Source: G963663315 sp965204925
GTDB taxonomy: Bacteria; Pseudomonadota; Gammaproteobacteria; Arenicellales; Poriferihabitantaceae
DNA length: 64,000 nucleotides
Direction of reading: 5' to 3'
NCBI GenBank assembly: GCA_965204925.1
Contig: OZ242021.1
Location: 1,364,001 to 1,428,000, forward strand
The position numbers and the translations under genes were made by a program. Below the pieces are notes generated by a model. It worked only from the letters and a program-made list of their open reading frames with translations. It was not told the origin of the DNA and ran no database searches. Numbering within the stretch: position 1 is the first letter of the stretch; each line of letters opens with the position of its first letter. Of this stretch, positions 7,723-15,469 are shown piece by piece.

Positions 7723-9373
7723 AGACTGCCTCCCTGAACGGATCCAGCCCCACTCGATCCAGGGTATCCGGGAAGGCTTCCCCGGGATCGGACTTCAGCT
7801 TCAGGTATTGGCGAATGATCAACTCGACCGCCTCTGCAATTCTGTTGCGGTCGACAGCGGGGCCGAGACGCTCTCCGATCTTCAGGTTCTGGTCAGCGCG
7901 CCCCCCGAGGGTGATCTGGAACCACTGCTGGCCCTTTTTGTCGACTCCCAGTATACCGATATGTCCTATGTGGTGGTGGCCGCAGGCGTTCATGCACCCG
8001 GAAATCTTGATCTGAATGTCACCCAGCGATTTCAGTTCGTGCGGGTCGGTGAATCTTTTGCGGATTTCAAGTGCGATAGGGATGGATGCGGTGTTGGCCA
8101 GACTGCAGAAATCCAGGCCGGGGCAGCAGATAACGTCCTGTACGGTGTTAATGTTGGTATCCGACTGCCCGGACGCCTTCAGATCATGCCATAGTGAGTG
8201 CAGATTCCCGCTATGCACCAGAGGCAACAACAGGTTCTGTCTGTGGGTTGTACGTATGATTCCACTGCTATAGCGATCAGCCAGTCCAGCTATCACATCC
8301 ATTTCATCGGCAGTCAAATCGCCCGGAGCGGTATTTTCCTTTTTTAATGAAATGAATACCGAGCGTAGTCCGGCATGCCGGGAGGCGAGGGTATTTTGCT
8401 GTTTCCAGTTTTCGAATTTCGCGCTGCCGGCAGGCCCAAAATTATCGTCCTGAATTTGTCGGATTACCGGTATCGCTGTTGATTGCAGGCTTGTGAAGCG
8501 GGACTTGATTGCGGCGACCCGCGGCTCCGTCAAGGTTAACTCCCCGTCCCTGATTTCCCGGAACCGTTCATTGACCGCTGACCGGAATGCGTCCACTCCC
8601 ATGCTGTTGACCAGTATTTTGATCCGCGCCTTGTATTTGTTGTCGCGCCGGCCGTGCAGGTTGTAGACGCGCAAAACAGCCTCCAGGAATGACAACAGGT
8701 GGCAGCGGGGCAGGAATTCCTGAATCTGTTTGCCAACCACCGGGGTGCGCCCCAGACCGCCGCCGGCGAAGACCTCGAATCCGGTTTCCTGTTGTTTGTT
8801 GCGTACCAGCCGCAAGCCGATATCGTGAGCCAGGATGGCGGCCCGATCGGTCGCCGAGCCGGTCACAGCAATCTTGAATTTACGCGGAAGGTATAGAAAT
8901 TCCGGGTGCAGGGTGGCCCATTGCCGAATGATTTCGCACCACGGCCTGGGGTCTTCCACTTCTGTTGCATCAATTCCCGCCAGATGGTCGCAGGTGATAT
9001 TGCGAATGCAATTCCCGCTGGTTTGTATCGCGTGCATCTGCACCGTCGAGAGGTCGTCAAGCAAATTCGGGACCTGCTCCAGTTTTACCCAGTTGAACTG
9101 GATATTCTGCCGGGTGGTTATGTGCCCGTAACCGCGGTCGTATTTTCTTGCAACCGCGGCCAGCATGCGCAGTTGTTTTGAATTCAATTCTCCGTAGGGA
9201 ATCGCTATGCGCAGCATCGGTGCGTGGCGCTGAATGTATAGCCCGTTCATTAAACGCAGCGGGCGGAATCGTTCTTCCGACAATTCGCCTTTCAGGTAGC
9301 GGTCGGTCTGGTTGCGAAACTGAATAACACGCTGATCAACCTGTTGTTGATCGGCTCGGGAATACTGGTACAT
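7715..9373 (-). CDS. cysI: Sulfite reductase hemoprotein (nitrite/sulfite reductase family)
   Basis: Assimilatory sulfite reductase beta component, 552 residues, six-electron reduction of sulfite to sulfide in the cytoplasm. The family's two duplicated half-domains are seen, with GYGHITTRQNIQFNW near residue 80 (siroheme/phosphate arginines). The siroheme-4Fe4S ligands are Cys417-x5-Cys423 and Cys460-x3-Cys464. I chose the ATG at 9373 because a GTGGAG Shine-Dalgarno lies nine bases upstream; the frame extends 11 codons further but without such a site. That Shine-Dalgarno is exactly the segment able to pair with upstream leader RNA. No flavoprotein cysJ is adjacent, so electrons may come from ferredoxin or another reductase. 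Confidence 0.88.
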   Translation of the reverse strand: MYQYSRADQQQVDQRVIQFRNQTDRYLKGELSEERFRPLRLMNGLYIQRHAPMLRIAIPYGELNSKQLRMLAAVARKYDRGYGHITTRQNIQFNWVKLEQVPNLLDDLSTVQMHAIQTSGNCIRNITCDHLAGIDATEVEDPRPWCEIIRQWATLHPEFLYLPRKFKIAVTGSATDRAAILAHDIGLRLVRNKQQETGFEVFAGGGLGRTPVVGKQIQEFLPRCHLLSFLEAVLRVYNLHGRRDNKYKARIKILVNSMGVDAFRSAVNERFREIRDGELTLTEPRVAAIKSRFTSLQSTAIPVIRQIQDDNFGPAGSAKFENWKQQNTLASRHAGLRSVFISLKKENTAPGDLTADEMDVIAGLADRYSSGIIRTTHRQNLLLPLVHSGNLHSLWHDLKASGQSDTNINTVQDVICCPGLDFCSLANTASIPIALEIRKRFTDPHELKSLGDIQIKISGCMNACGHHHIGHIGILGVDKKGQQWFQITLGGRADQNLKIGERLGPAVDRNRIAEAVELIIRQYLKLKSDPGEAFPDTLDRVGLDPFREAVYG

Positions 9374-9378
9374 CTGAA

Positions 9379-9520
9379 AACGCTCCACAAATTGAACAAA
9401 ACCCACGGGACAGGTCCCGGTTACTGGATCGGGTTTCGGGGAGCGTCAGATTGAAAGTCAGATAAAAGTCAACTGGCGGACAGGAGTGGGATCAATAACG
9501 CACAGGCCCGACGCTCCCCG
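9379..9520 (-). promoter_or_regulatory. Attenuator-like RNA region between the poly-Cys leader and cysI
   Basis: Three segments of the minus-strand transcript compete. Segment A (9520-9510), just after the cysteine codons, is perfectly complementary over 11 bp to segment B (9447-9437). Segment B can instead pair over 8 bp (one G-U) with segment C (9386-9379), which contains the cysI Shine-Dalgarno. A small perfect hairpin (9419-9406) lies between B and C. Inferred logic: a ribosome stalled at the first Cys codons leaves A free, A pairs with B and the cysI site opens. A ribosome moving on covers A, B pairs with C and cysI is shut. Confidence 0.65.
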
Positions 9521-9593
9521 TTGTACAGCAACAACAGGCAAACGCCGGCGGCATGGCATGAATAGACGGATGGGTGATCTTGATTGCACTCAT
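9492..9593 (-). CDS. Cysteine-rich leader peptide upstream of cysI (33 aa)
   Basis: Short frame ATG 9593 to TGA 9492 encoding 33 residues with four consecutive cysteine codons (TGT TGT TGC TGT, 9536-9525) in the context PPAFACCCCTTGS. It sits 118 bases before cysI. Poly-cysteine leader frames controlling sulfur genes are known in mycobacteria; here the downstream operon (cysI, DUF934, rhodanese, metZ) is exactly a cysteine/methionine biosynthetic unit. An in-frame ATG at 9614 would add seven residues. The promoter-like TATACT ends seven bases before the ATG at 9593, so the message could be leaderless. It is too regular in composition and place to be chance, but translation is unproven. Confidence 0.65.
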   Translation of the reverse strand: MSAIKITHPSIHAMPPAFACCCCTTGSVGPVRY

Positions 9594-9600
9594 GGCGCCG

Positions 9601-9629
9601 AGTATAGCCATCATCTGTATCCGGCGCAA
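9601..9629 (-). promoter_or_regulatory. Candidate promoter of the leader-cysI operon
   Basis: On the minus strand TTGCGC (9629-9624) and TATACT (9606-9601) are separated by 17 bases. The predicted start falls at or next to the leader ATG (9593). The -10 is a 5/6 match, the -35 is weak. Confidence 0.4.
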
Positions 9630-9710
9630 GAAATAATTTCGGATTGTCAAACCCGAGGTAGAAACGCCTCTTGTCTTGCCGGCTCCCTGATCCTGAGGGG
9701 AGCGTGATGG

Positions 9711-9726
9711 TTGTGAACCTTCACAA
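9711..9726. promoter_or_regulatory. Palindromic operator-like site between divergent transcripts
   Basis: TTGTGAA and TTCACAA arms (7 bp each, perfect) separated by two bases. It lies between the leader-cysI operon and the divergent class II aldolase gene. The spacing is shorter than a CRP site (4 instead of 6 between TGTGA and TCACA), so a GntR- or LysR-type regulator is possible; the regulator is not identified. Confidence 0.4.
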
Positions 9727-9821
9727 ATGATATATTTTCCGCAGTTTCTGGTGTAATCTATGGTCATGAGACCGGGCAAAATCCGGTTCGGGGTCTTTCT
9801 CTTGAAGCGGCGGAGGTAGAA

Positions 9822-10592
9822 ATGAAAGCAACTGTATCGAAAATAAATCCTGATAATACCAGTGAACAGGAATGGCAGGCGCGGCAGGAGCTGGCCTGTT
9901 GCTACCGGGCTTTTGTCCATTATGGCTGGACAGACCTGATTTATACTCATTTGAGCGCCCGCGTACCCGGGGAGAAGGAGCAGTATCTGATCAATCCTTA
10001 CGGGTTGCTCTTTCAGGAAATTACGGCAAGCAATCTGATCAAGGTGGACTTTGACGGTCATGTCGTTGCCGGAGATTATCCGTATAATGATGCCGGCCAT
10101 GCGATTCATACCGCGATATTGAAGGCGCGTCCGGACGTCAATGTCGTGTTGCATAGCCACACTCGGGCCGGGATGGCGGTTTCCTGCATGGAAGAGGGGC
10201 TATTGCCACTGACTCAACAGGCCAATGAGATCAACGGCTTTGTCTGCTACCACGAATATGATCTGGCCACGAATAACGAGGAAGAATGCAGGTTGCTCGG
10301 GGAAAGTATGGCAGACAACTGGCTGATGATCATGCACAATCACGGTTTGCTGAGCGCCGGGAGAACGGTGGGAGAGGCTTTTTATTTCCTGTACCAGCTT
10401 GAAAATGCCTGCAAGGTGCAGGTTGATGTAATGGCGTCCGGCGGCAAGCGGATTGTGCCTGATGAGGAACTGGCGCGGTTTCTGAATGACCATGGCATGC
10501 CACCCGCTGACGCACCGTTCTCCGATACTCGCATGGCGTGGGACGCGGTAACCCGCCTGATGGACCGCAAGGACGCTTCTTACCGCTCGTGA
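9822..10592 (+). CDS. Class II aldolase/adducin family protein
   Basis: A 256-residue cytoplasmic protein with the class II aldolase/adducin fold. HSHTRAG (about residue 109) gives two zinc ligands, and MHNHGLLSAGRTVGEAFYFL (about 172) gives the third histidine with the family's GRT-x-x-EA helix. The acidic residue expected in fuculose aldolases is not certain, and members of this subgroup are often annotated only at family level. The start ATG is preceded by GGAGG at good spacing. It leads a gene set with a choline-kinase-like protein and a phosphoethanolamine-type methyltransferase (47-bp gap, same strand), so a role in processing a small phosphorylated or hydroxylated metabolite is possible. 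Confidence 0.8.
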   Translation: MKATVSKINPDNTSEQEWQARQELACCYRAFVHYGWTDLIYTHLSARVPGEKEQYLINPYGLLFQEITASNLIKVDFDGHVVAGDYPYNDAGHAIHTAILKARPDVNVVLHSHTRAGMAVSCMEEGLLPLTQQANEINGFVCYHEYDLATNNEEECRLLGESMADNWLMIMHNHGLLSAGRTVGEAFYFLYQLENACKVQVDVMASGGKRIVPDEELARFLNDHGMPPADAPFSDTRMAWDAVTRLMDRKDASYRS

Positions 10593-10641
10593 ATGATATC
10601 GGTTACAGGCAGGCTCCCGAAACCGGGGGCCGTTCGGGGGA

Positions 10642-11574
10642 TTGAAATTGACCGCGGAAGTATTTGCGGTCCTTGCGGCCATCGACGGTTTCGCTGATAC
10701 GGATCCGGATTCGACCCGCGTGGAGCGGTTGGGAGGGCTGACCAACCGCAATTACAGGATTGATTGCGAGCATGGTTCCTATGTGTTGCGTCTGGCGGGC
10801 GAGGGGACATCCGATTATATCGACCGCGCGGTGGAATTTCACAATGCCGCTATTGCTTCCGGGGCCGGCGTCAATGCTGAAATCGTGCATTTCGATACTG
10901 CAAGCGGTACCATGATTTGCCGCTATATTGATAACGCGGTGACACTGGATGCAGAGAAATTGCGCGACCCCGGTGTGCTTGAAAGAACAGGAAGGGCATT
11001 TCGGAAGTTGCATGATTGCGGCAAGCCTTTCAGGGGGCAGTTCGAGTTGTTCGACCAGGTTGACCAGTATCTGGCCGTGCTTGCGGACCTGAAAGCCGAA
11101 TTGCCGCCGGGATATAGTGAAGCGCAAAGGGACGCAGAGTATGTTCGTTCGGCTTTATCCGGCCATGTCTTGCCGAGCAGGCCCTGCCATTGTGATCCGA
11201 TGGTGGAAAACTGTATCGATAACGGCAAAATGGTTTATATCATTGATTTCGAATACTCCGGCAACAACGACCCGATGTGGGATCTCGGGGATATTTCAGT
11301 CGAAGGGGGCTTTAGCGCCGAGCAGGATCATGCCTTTTTGAGCGCTTACTTCGGCCATCATCCTGCCGTTTTCGATGTTGGCAGAATGGTGATGTACAAG
11401 GCAATGTGTGATTTCCTGTGGACTTTGTGGGGGGTGGCGCAGCATGCCAACAATAACCCGGCGGATGATTTCGAGGCTTATGCGGCGGCGCGGCTCGAGC
11501 GCTGCCGGATACTCATGGCGAGTGACGATTTTCCGCGGCAGCTCGAAGCGGTAAAGGCCGGCCCCGGGAAATGA
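10642..11574 (+). CDS. Choline/ethanolamine kinase family phosphotransferase
   Basis: A 310-residue protein of the APH/choline kinase fold. Visible: the nucleotide-binding start GGLTNRNYRID, an ATP-contacting VLRLAGEG with its basic residue, the catalytic loop HCDPMVENCI (Brenner-type H-x-D-x-x-x-x-N, about residue 184) and the metal-binding IDFEYSGNNDPMWDLG (about 204), both diagnostic of choline kinases. It should phosphorylate choline, ethanolamine or a related alcohol. The start is a TTG with GGGGG seven bases upstream. The methyltransferase begins four bases after its stop, so the pair is one operon. A second member lies at 17473. Confidence 0.8.
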   Translation: MKLTAEVFAVLAAIDGFADTDPDSTRVERLGGLTNRNYRIDCEHGSYVLRLAGEGTSDYIDRAVEFHNAAIASGAGVNAEIVHFDTASGTMICRYIDNAVTLDAEKLRDPGVLERTGRAFRKLHDCGKPFRGQFELFDQVDQYLAVLADLKAELPPGYSEAQRDAEYVRSALSGHVLPSRPCHCDPMVENCIDNGKMVYIIDFEYSGNNDPMWDLGDISVEGGFSAEQDHAFLSAYFGHHPAVFDVGRMVMYKAMCDFLWTLWGVAQHANNNPADDFEAYAAARLERCRILMASDDFPRQLEAVKAGPGK

Positions 11575-11577
11575 AAA

Positions 11578-12348
11578 GTGGAGGCGCTGCACGATAAGGA
11601 ATTGGAGTCCGGTCAATATTCCCTGGCATCAATCAAGCGCTACGAGGCGATTTTTGGCGATGATTTTGTCAGTCCGGGCGGTCTGGATATGGCTGTTGAA
11701 TTGATAGGTGGGCTTGGGCTGGCGCCCGGAGCCCGGGTGCTTGACGCAGGTTGCGGGCTTGGCGGCAGCGCCTTTGTAATGGCGCGGGATTTCGGTTTTC
11801 GGGTGGACGGCATCGATCTCTCCGGGCGCATGATTGAAATGGCGAATCGAAAACTGGAGAGTCATGGATTGCGCGGCCGGGTTTCCCTGGTACAGGGAGA
11901 CTGTCTGGAACTGGATGTGAGCCGGCCCGTTTATGACGCGGTCTACAGCCGTGACGTCTTTCTGCATATTCATGATAAACCCCGCTTGTTCAATCGGCTC
12001 GGAAGGGTTTTACGTTCCGGGGGAAAACTGCTTTTCACCGATTACTGCTGCGGCAGCGAACCGTGGAGTGTAGCCTTTTCCGCTTACGTCGAGGAGCGGG
12101 GATATTGCCTGCATACGATTTCCGGATATGCCGGGATAATAAGCGACGCCGGGTTCAGGGATGTTGAGACGAATGATATGACAGACCGGTTCCTGCAGAT
12201 CCTCAAGCGGGAACGGAACAGGATACCCCGTCTGGGTTTCAGCGCCGCCGAGAAAGAGGAAATGACGCGAAGCTGGGAAAGCAAGATTGAGCGAGTCCGC
12301 TCAGGCAACCATCGCTGGGGTTTGTTTACCGCGGCAGCCGGTTCATGA
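11578..12348 (+). CDS. SAM-dependent methyltransferase, phosphoethanolamine N-methyltransferase type
   Basis: A 256-residue class I methyltransferase. The N-terminal stretch QYSLASIKRYEAIFGDDFVS followed by PGGLD closely resembles the substrate-side segment of phosphoethanolamine methyltransferases (PMT) from plants, nematodes and Plasmodium. The SAM motif I is LDAGCGLGGSAF (about residue 56), with an acidic IDLSGRM loop and a later SRDVFLHIHDK. If correct it makes phosphocholine by methylating phosphoethanolamine, fitting the kinase immediately upstream. GTG start at 11578, with a GGGAA in the end of the kinase gene. Another small-molecule methyltransferase of the same superfamily is the alternative. 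Confidence 0.7.
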   Translation: MEALHDKELESGQYSLASIKRYEAIFGDDFVSPGGLDMAVELIGGLGLAPGARVLDAGCGLGGSAFVMARDFGFRVDGIDLSGRMIEMANRKLESHGLRGRVSLVQGDCLELDVSRPVYDAVYSRDVFLHIHDKPRLFNRLGRVLRSGGKLLFTDYCCGSEPWSVAFSAYVEERGYCLHTISGYAGIISDAGFRDVETNDMTDRFLQILKRERNRIPRLGFSAAEKEEMTRSWESKIERVRSGNHRWGLFTAAAGS

Positions 12349-12391
12349 GACGGTAACAGAAACAACCCGCCTGGCCGGGGGCTTGACGCAT

Positions 12392-12488
12392 GGGGTCAAA
12401 CCGGCAATTCCCGCTAAGGACATCCCCGTGGATTCGGCGGGATTTTTGGATGCAAACGCAGGCGTCGGGAGTATGTGCGGGCAAGGCT
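12392..12488. repeat. Left long inverted repeat of the AAA-ATPase unit, with 13-bp flank
   Basis: Positions 12401-12488 match, in inverted orientation and at roughly 85% identity by eye, positions 14253-14339 beyond the AAA-ATPase gene. The outermost 13 bases, GGGGTCAAACCGG at 12392-12404, recur in direct orientation at 14338-14350. The repeat is rich in internal palindromes. Confidence 0.75.
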
Positions 12489-12548
12489 GTCGCATCAGGA
12501 AGTGTCGAAGGGCGTCTGGTTGTGCAGGCGATATGATCGTTGGAATGG

Positions 12549-12601
12549 ATAGTAGCGTGGAGCGCTCCGCGAGAGCCACTATGAAACGAAAATGCTATAA
12601 T
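12549..12601 (+). promoter_or_regulatory. Imperfect palindrome and -10 element upstream of the AAA-ATPase gene
   Basis: A palindrome-like stretch bounded by ATAGT (12549) and ACTAT (about 12582) is followed by TATAAT at 12596-12601, 30 bases before the ATG. No good -35 is seen. The palindrome overlaps where it would be, so it could be an operator. Confidence 0.3.
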
Positions 12602-12630
12602 CGGCAAGCCTTCCCTGACAAAAGACGAGA

Positions 12631-14199
12631 ATGGACAGACTGGAACTTCCGATCGGTGACTCCTCCTTCCGTAATATGCGGGAGCACAACTGCTACTATG
12701 TCGACAAGACTCTCCATCTGTGGAGTTTGACCAAAGGCGGAAGTCGATACTACTTCCTGTCGCGCCCGCGGCGTTTTGGCAAGAGCCTGCTGATAGATAC
12801 CTTGCATGAACTGTTTGCGGGCAGCGAACAACTGTTCCGGGGGCTTGATATTCATGAGCGTTGGGACTGGGGCATCAGGCATCCGGTTGTTCGCTTGAGT
12901 TTTGACGGTAATTACAGTGAGTCCGGGGAACTTGAGAAGGACACGATCGAACAACTGGAGAGTACGGAGCGTCAGTACGGGCTGGACGCGGCGGTGAGGT
13001 CCGATAGCGGTCCGAGACGTCTTCGTAATGTGATAGAGCGTCTTTATTACAAGACCGGCGAGCAGGTGGCGGTTCTGATAGACGAATACGACAAGCCGAT
13101 ACTGGACGTACTGGAGAAGCCGCAACTGGCGCGCGAGAACCGTGATTATCTGCGCGGATTCTACGGCATGATCAAGGGTTGCGCCCGCTACATTCGTTTC
13201 GTATTCATCACCGGCATCAGCATGTACTCGAAGATCAGCCTGTTCTCGGTACTGAACAATCTCTACGACCTCAGCCTGAACCCTGAATACGCCACAATCT
13301 GCGGTTATACCGAGGATGACCTTGAAACGGTGTTCGCTCCCGAACTGGCGGATGTGACGGACGATGACCGCGAGAATATTCGCCACTGGTACAACGGCTA
13401 CCACTGGCTGGGGAAAGAGAAGGTTTACAACCCGTTCGACATCCTGCTGTATTTCAGGAACCGCAAGTTCAAACCCTGGTGGTATGAGACCGGCACGCCT
13501 TCCTTTTTGTACGAGCGCATGGCAAGCGGGGCGGTCAATACGCTGGATTTGGAGAACCTGCATATGTACGACAGCGACCTGTCCACATTTGAGGTTGAGC
13601 GGGTCAATCTGAACGCCCTGTTATTCCAGTGCGGTTATCTGACCCTTGTGGATGAGGAAGATCGTCCCGAGGGTATTTTCTACACACTGGACTATCCCAA
13701 TCATGAAGTGAGATTGAGTCTGAACCGGCAATTGCTGGAGGCGGTTACCGGGGATGTAGTGCGGGTATCGGAGTACGGCAGGGCGTTGATTGCCTTGCTG
13801 GACGGCAACGACTTTGCGGGATTTGAACGGGAATTGCAGGCGTTCTTCGCCGGTATTCCGTACCAGTGGGTCGCTCGTGAAGCGGGAGAATATGGCGAGG
13901 GGTATTATGCTTCCCTGTTGTATTCGTGTTTTGTGATACTGGGTATGGACATTCGGGTTGAGGATTCCACGAGTCGGGGTCGTTCTGACATGGTTCTGGC
14001 GCGTGGTGGTCAGGTATTTGTGCTGGAATTGAAGGTAGCGCGGGAAGCGCAAGTACAGGCGAGGCTGGAGGAGGCGCTTGTTCAGATGAGGCACAGGGAC
14101 TATGCCGGCAAGTACCGCACGGGCAACAGCAAGGTTCATCTGCTTGCCCTGGTATTCGACCGCGACAAGCGCAATCTGGCGATGATGCGGGCAGGGTGA
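12631..14199 (+). CDS. AAA-ATPase-like protein with C-terminal PD-(D/E)XK nuclease domain
   Basis: A 522-residue protein of the AAA-ATPase-like plus DUF1703-type family. The N-terminal P-loop variant is RPRRFGKS (45-52), the Walker B-like strand VAVLIDEYDKP (146-156), and a sensor region FVFITGISMYSK follows near 195. The C-terminus has a PD-(D/E)XK signature with Asp453 in GRSDMVL and ELK (Glu466-x-Lys468), and a final LLALVFDRDKRNL. Genes of this family occur in many copies in some Bacteroidetes and host-associated Proteobacteria; their function is not known, and mobility or defence roles have been suggested. The gene is isolated from its neighbours by long inverted repeats (12401-12488, 14253-14339), and a deleted relative lies at 38191-38460. 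Confidence 0.85.
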   Translation: MDRLELPIGDSSFRNMREHNCYYVDKTLHLWSLTKGGSRYYFLSRPRRFGKSLLIDTLHELFAGSEQLFRGLDIHERWDWGIRHPVVRLSFDGNYSESGELEKDTIEQLESTERQYGLDAAVRSDSGPRRLRNVIERLYYKTGEQVAVLIDEYDKPILDVLEKPQLARENRDYLRGFYGMIKGCARYIRFVFITGISMYSKISLFSVLNNLYDLSLNPEYATICGYTEDDLETVFAPELADVTDDDRENIRHWYNGYHWLGKEKVYNPFDILLYFRNRKFKPWWYETGTPSFLYERMASGAVNTLDLENLHMYDSDLSTFEVERVNLNALLFQCGYLTLVDEEDRPEGIFYTLDYPNHEVRLSLNRQLLEAVTGDVVRVSEYGRALIALLDGNDFAGFERELQAFFAGIPYQWVAREAGEYGEGYYASLLYSCFVILGMDIRVEDSTSRGRSDMVLARGGQVFVLELKVAREAQVQARLEEALVQMRHRDYAGKYRTGNSKVHLLALVFDRDKRNLAMMRAG

Positions 14200-14252
14200 T
14201 ACCGGCACAGCAATTCCCGACAAGCCTGCCGGATCAGTAAATCCGGAGGGCT

Positions 14253-14350
14253 AGCCTTGTCCGCATACTCCCGGCGCCTGCGCTTGCATCCGGAAATCCC
14301 GCCGAATCCGCCAGGGGTGTCCCTGGCGGGAATTGCCGGGGTCAAACCGG
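14253..14350. repeat. Right long inverted repeat of the AAA-ATPase unit, with 13-bp flank
   Basis: Inverted partner of 12401-12488. It contains a perfect hairpin (GCCAGGG, 4-base loop, CCCTGGC on either strand, 14310-14327) that is partly degraded in the left copy. The 13-bp direct repeat GGGGTCAAACCGG follows at 14338-14350. The stretch 14200-14252 between gene and repeat holds nothing else I recognise. Confidence 0.75.
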
Positions 14351-14452
14351 ATTATTTGACTTTGGCCGGATAATGGAGTGAAATTTGATCGGCGCATGTT
14401 ACGGATGTTTGACATCAGGACTCTTTTAACAAACCGGAATCGGAGAAAAACC

Positions 14453-15409
14453 ATGACTTATAAGCTGGATACAAAATTATTGCTCGCAGGACCGCTGATT
14501 GCAGCGTTAATGATCATTTCGGGCCCGGCCCGCTCAGTGGAATCGAACGACCCGATCAAGCTTACCCTGCATGACTGGACCGGGCAATTGGTCACGACCA
14601 ACATTATGGCCGAAGTATTGAAGGACGCGGGGTATAACGTTGAACTGGTGCAGGCCGATTACATTGCCCAGTTTGCCGGTCTGAAGACCGGAGATCTTCA
14701 TGTGGCCATGGAGATGTGGGAAACCACGGGTCGCGAGGCGATGGATGAAGCGACCGCGACCGGCAAGGTCGAGAATCTCGGAACAACCGGAATGGAGGGA
14801 ATCGAGGAGTGGTGGTATCCACTGTATATGAAAGAACGCTGCCCCGGCTTGCCGGACTGGAAAGCGCTGAATGACTGCGCAGAGGAGTTTTCGACTCCGG
14901 AAACCGCTCCGATGGGGCGTTATATCGGCGGTCCGGTAACGTGGGGCGGATTTGATGATGAACGGGCCGAGGCTCTGGGGCTGGAATATGAGGTGATTCA
15001 TGCCGGTACCGATGCGGCGTTGTTCGCGGAGCTGGAGTCCGCCTATCAAAGACAGGCGCCGGTTCTGCTGTGGGTTTACGCGCCTCACTGGGCGCCTTCC
15101 AAATACGCGGGCGAGTGGGTCGAGTTCCCTCCGTATTCGGCCGAGTGCTACAACGACCCGTCAGTGGGCGTGAACCCGGACATGGCTTATGATTGCGGCA
15201 AGCCGCGCGGTCCCATCTGGAAGGTGGCTTGGGCCGGAGTCAAGGATAAATGGCCTGGCGCCTATAATATGATCCGGAATTTCGAGATCAATAATGATGA
15301 GATGGGAGCAATGATCGCTGCCATAGACCTTGACGGAGAGGATCTGGATGCCGTGGTTGCCGGCTGGCTGGACAACAACCGGGCGCGCTGGAAAGAATGG
15401 CGAAAATAG
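14453..15409 (+). CDS. Glycine betaine/proline-type ABC transporter substrate-binding protein
   Basis: A 318-residue periplasmic binding protein of the OpuAC/ProX family. The ATG at 14453 has CGGAG nine bases upstream and gives a typical signal peptide (basic start, LLLAGPLIAALMIIS, then ARS). The mature part has LTLHDWTGQLVTTNIMAEVL, the AQFAGLKTGDLHVAMEMW segment and EEWWYP, which supplies aromatic residues typical of quaternary-ammonium cages. Four cysteines (MKERCPG, LNDCAEE, SAECYND, AYDCGKP) could form two disulfides. The tandem permease follows after 60 bases. The ligand is probably betaine or choline given the surrounding kinases, but cannot be fixed. Confidence 0.8.
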   Translation: MTYKLDTKLLLAGPLIAALMIISGPARSVESNDPIKLTLHDWTGQLVTTNIMAEVLKDAGYNVELVQADYIAQFAGLKTGDLHVAMEMWETTGREAMDEATATGKVENLGTTGMEGIEEWWYPLYMKERCPGLPDWKALNDCAEEFSTPETAPMGRYIGGPVTWGGFDDERAEALGLEYEVIHAGTDAALFAELESAYQRQAPVLLWVYAPHWAPSKYAGEWVEFPPYSAECYNDPSVGVNPDMAYDCGKPRGPIWKVAWAGVKDKWPGAYNMIRNFEINNDEMGAMIAAIDLDGEDLDAVVAGWLDNNRARWKEWRK

Positions 15410-15469
15410 GTTGAACCTGTAGCTATCACTCGTTGCGGACAGACTGCCCTGTCGGCAAACAACGTTCGT

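Noticed and set aside
9406..9419. Perfect hairpin between leader and cysI read as a rho-independent terminator
   Set aside because: It is only 6 bp and is followed by GGGTTTTGTT rather than a clean T run; the pairing that covers the Shine-Dalgarno explains the region better. A weak transcriptional role is not excluded.
9492..10160. 222-codon minus-strand frame running through the class II aldolase gene
   Set aside because: Only its last 33-40 codons, outside the aldolase gene, make sense as the cysteine leader peptide; the rest is antisense to a clear gene.
12595..13563. 322-codon frame antisense to the AAA-ATPase gene
   Set aside because: Shadow of the coding strand, with no ribosome-binding site or recognisable domain.
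12392..14350. CRISPR array or integron attC sites in the repeat-rich regions
   Set aside because: There are only two long repeats in inverted orientation with a gene between them, no spacer periodicity and no integrase.
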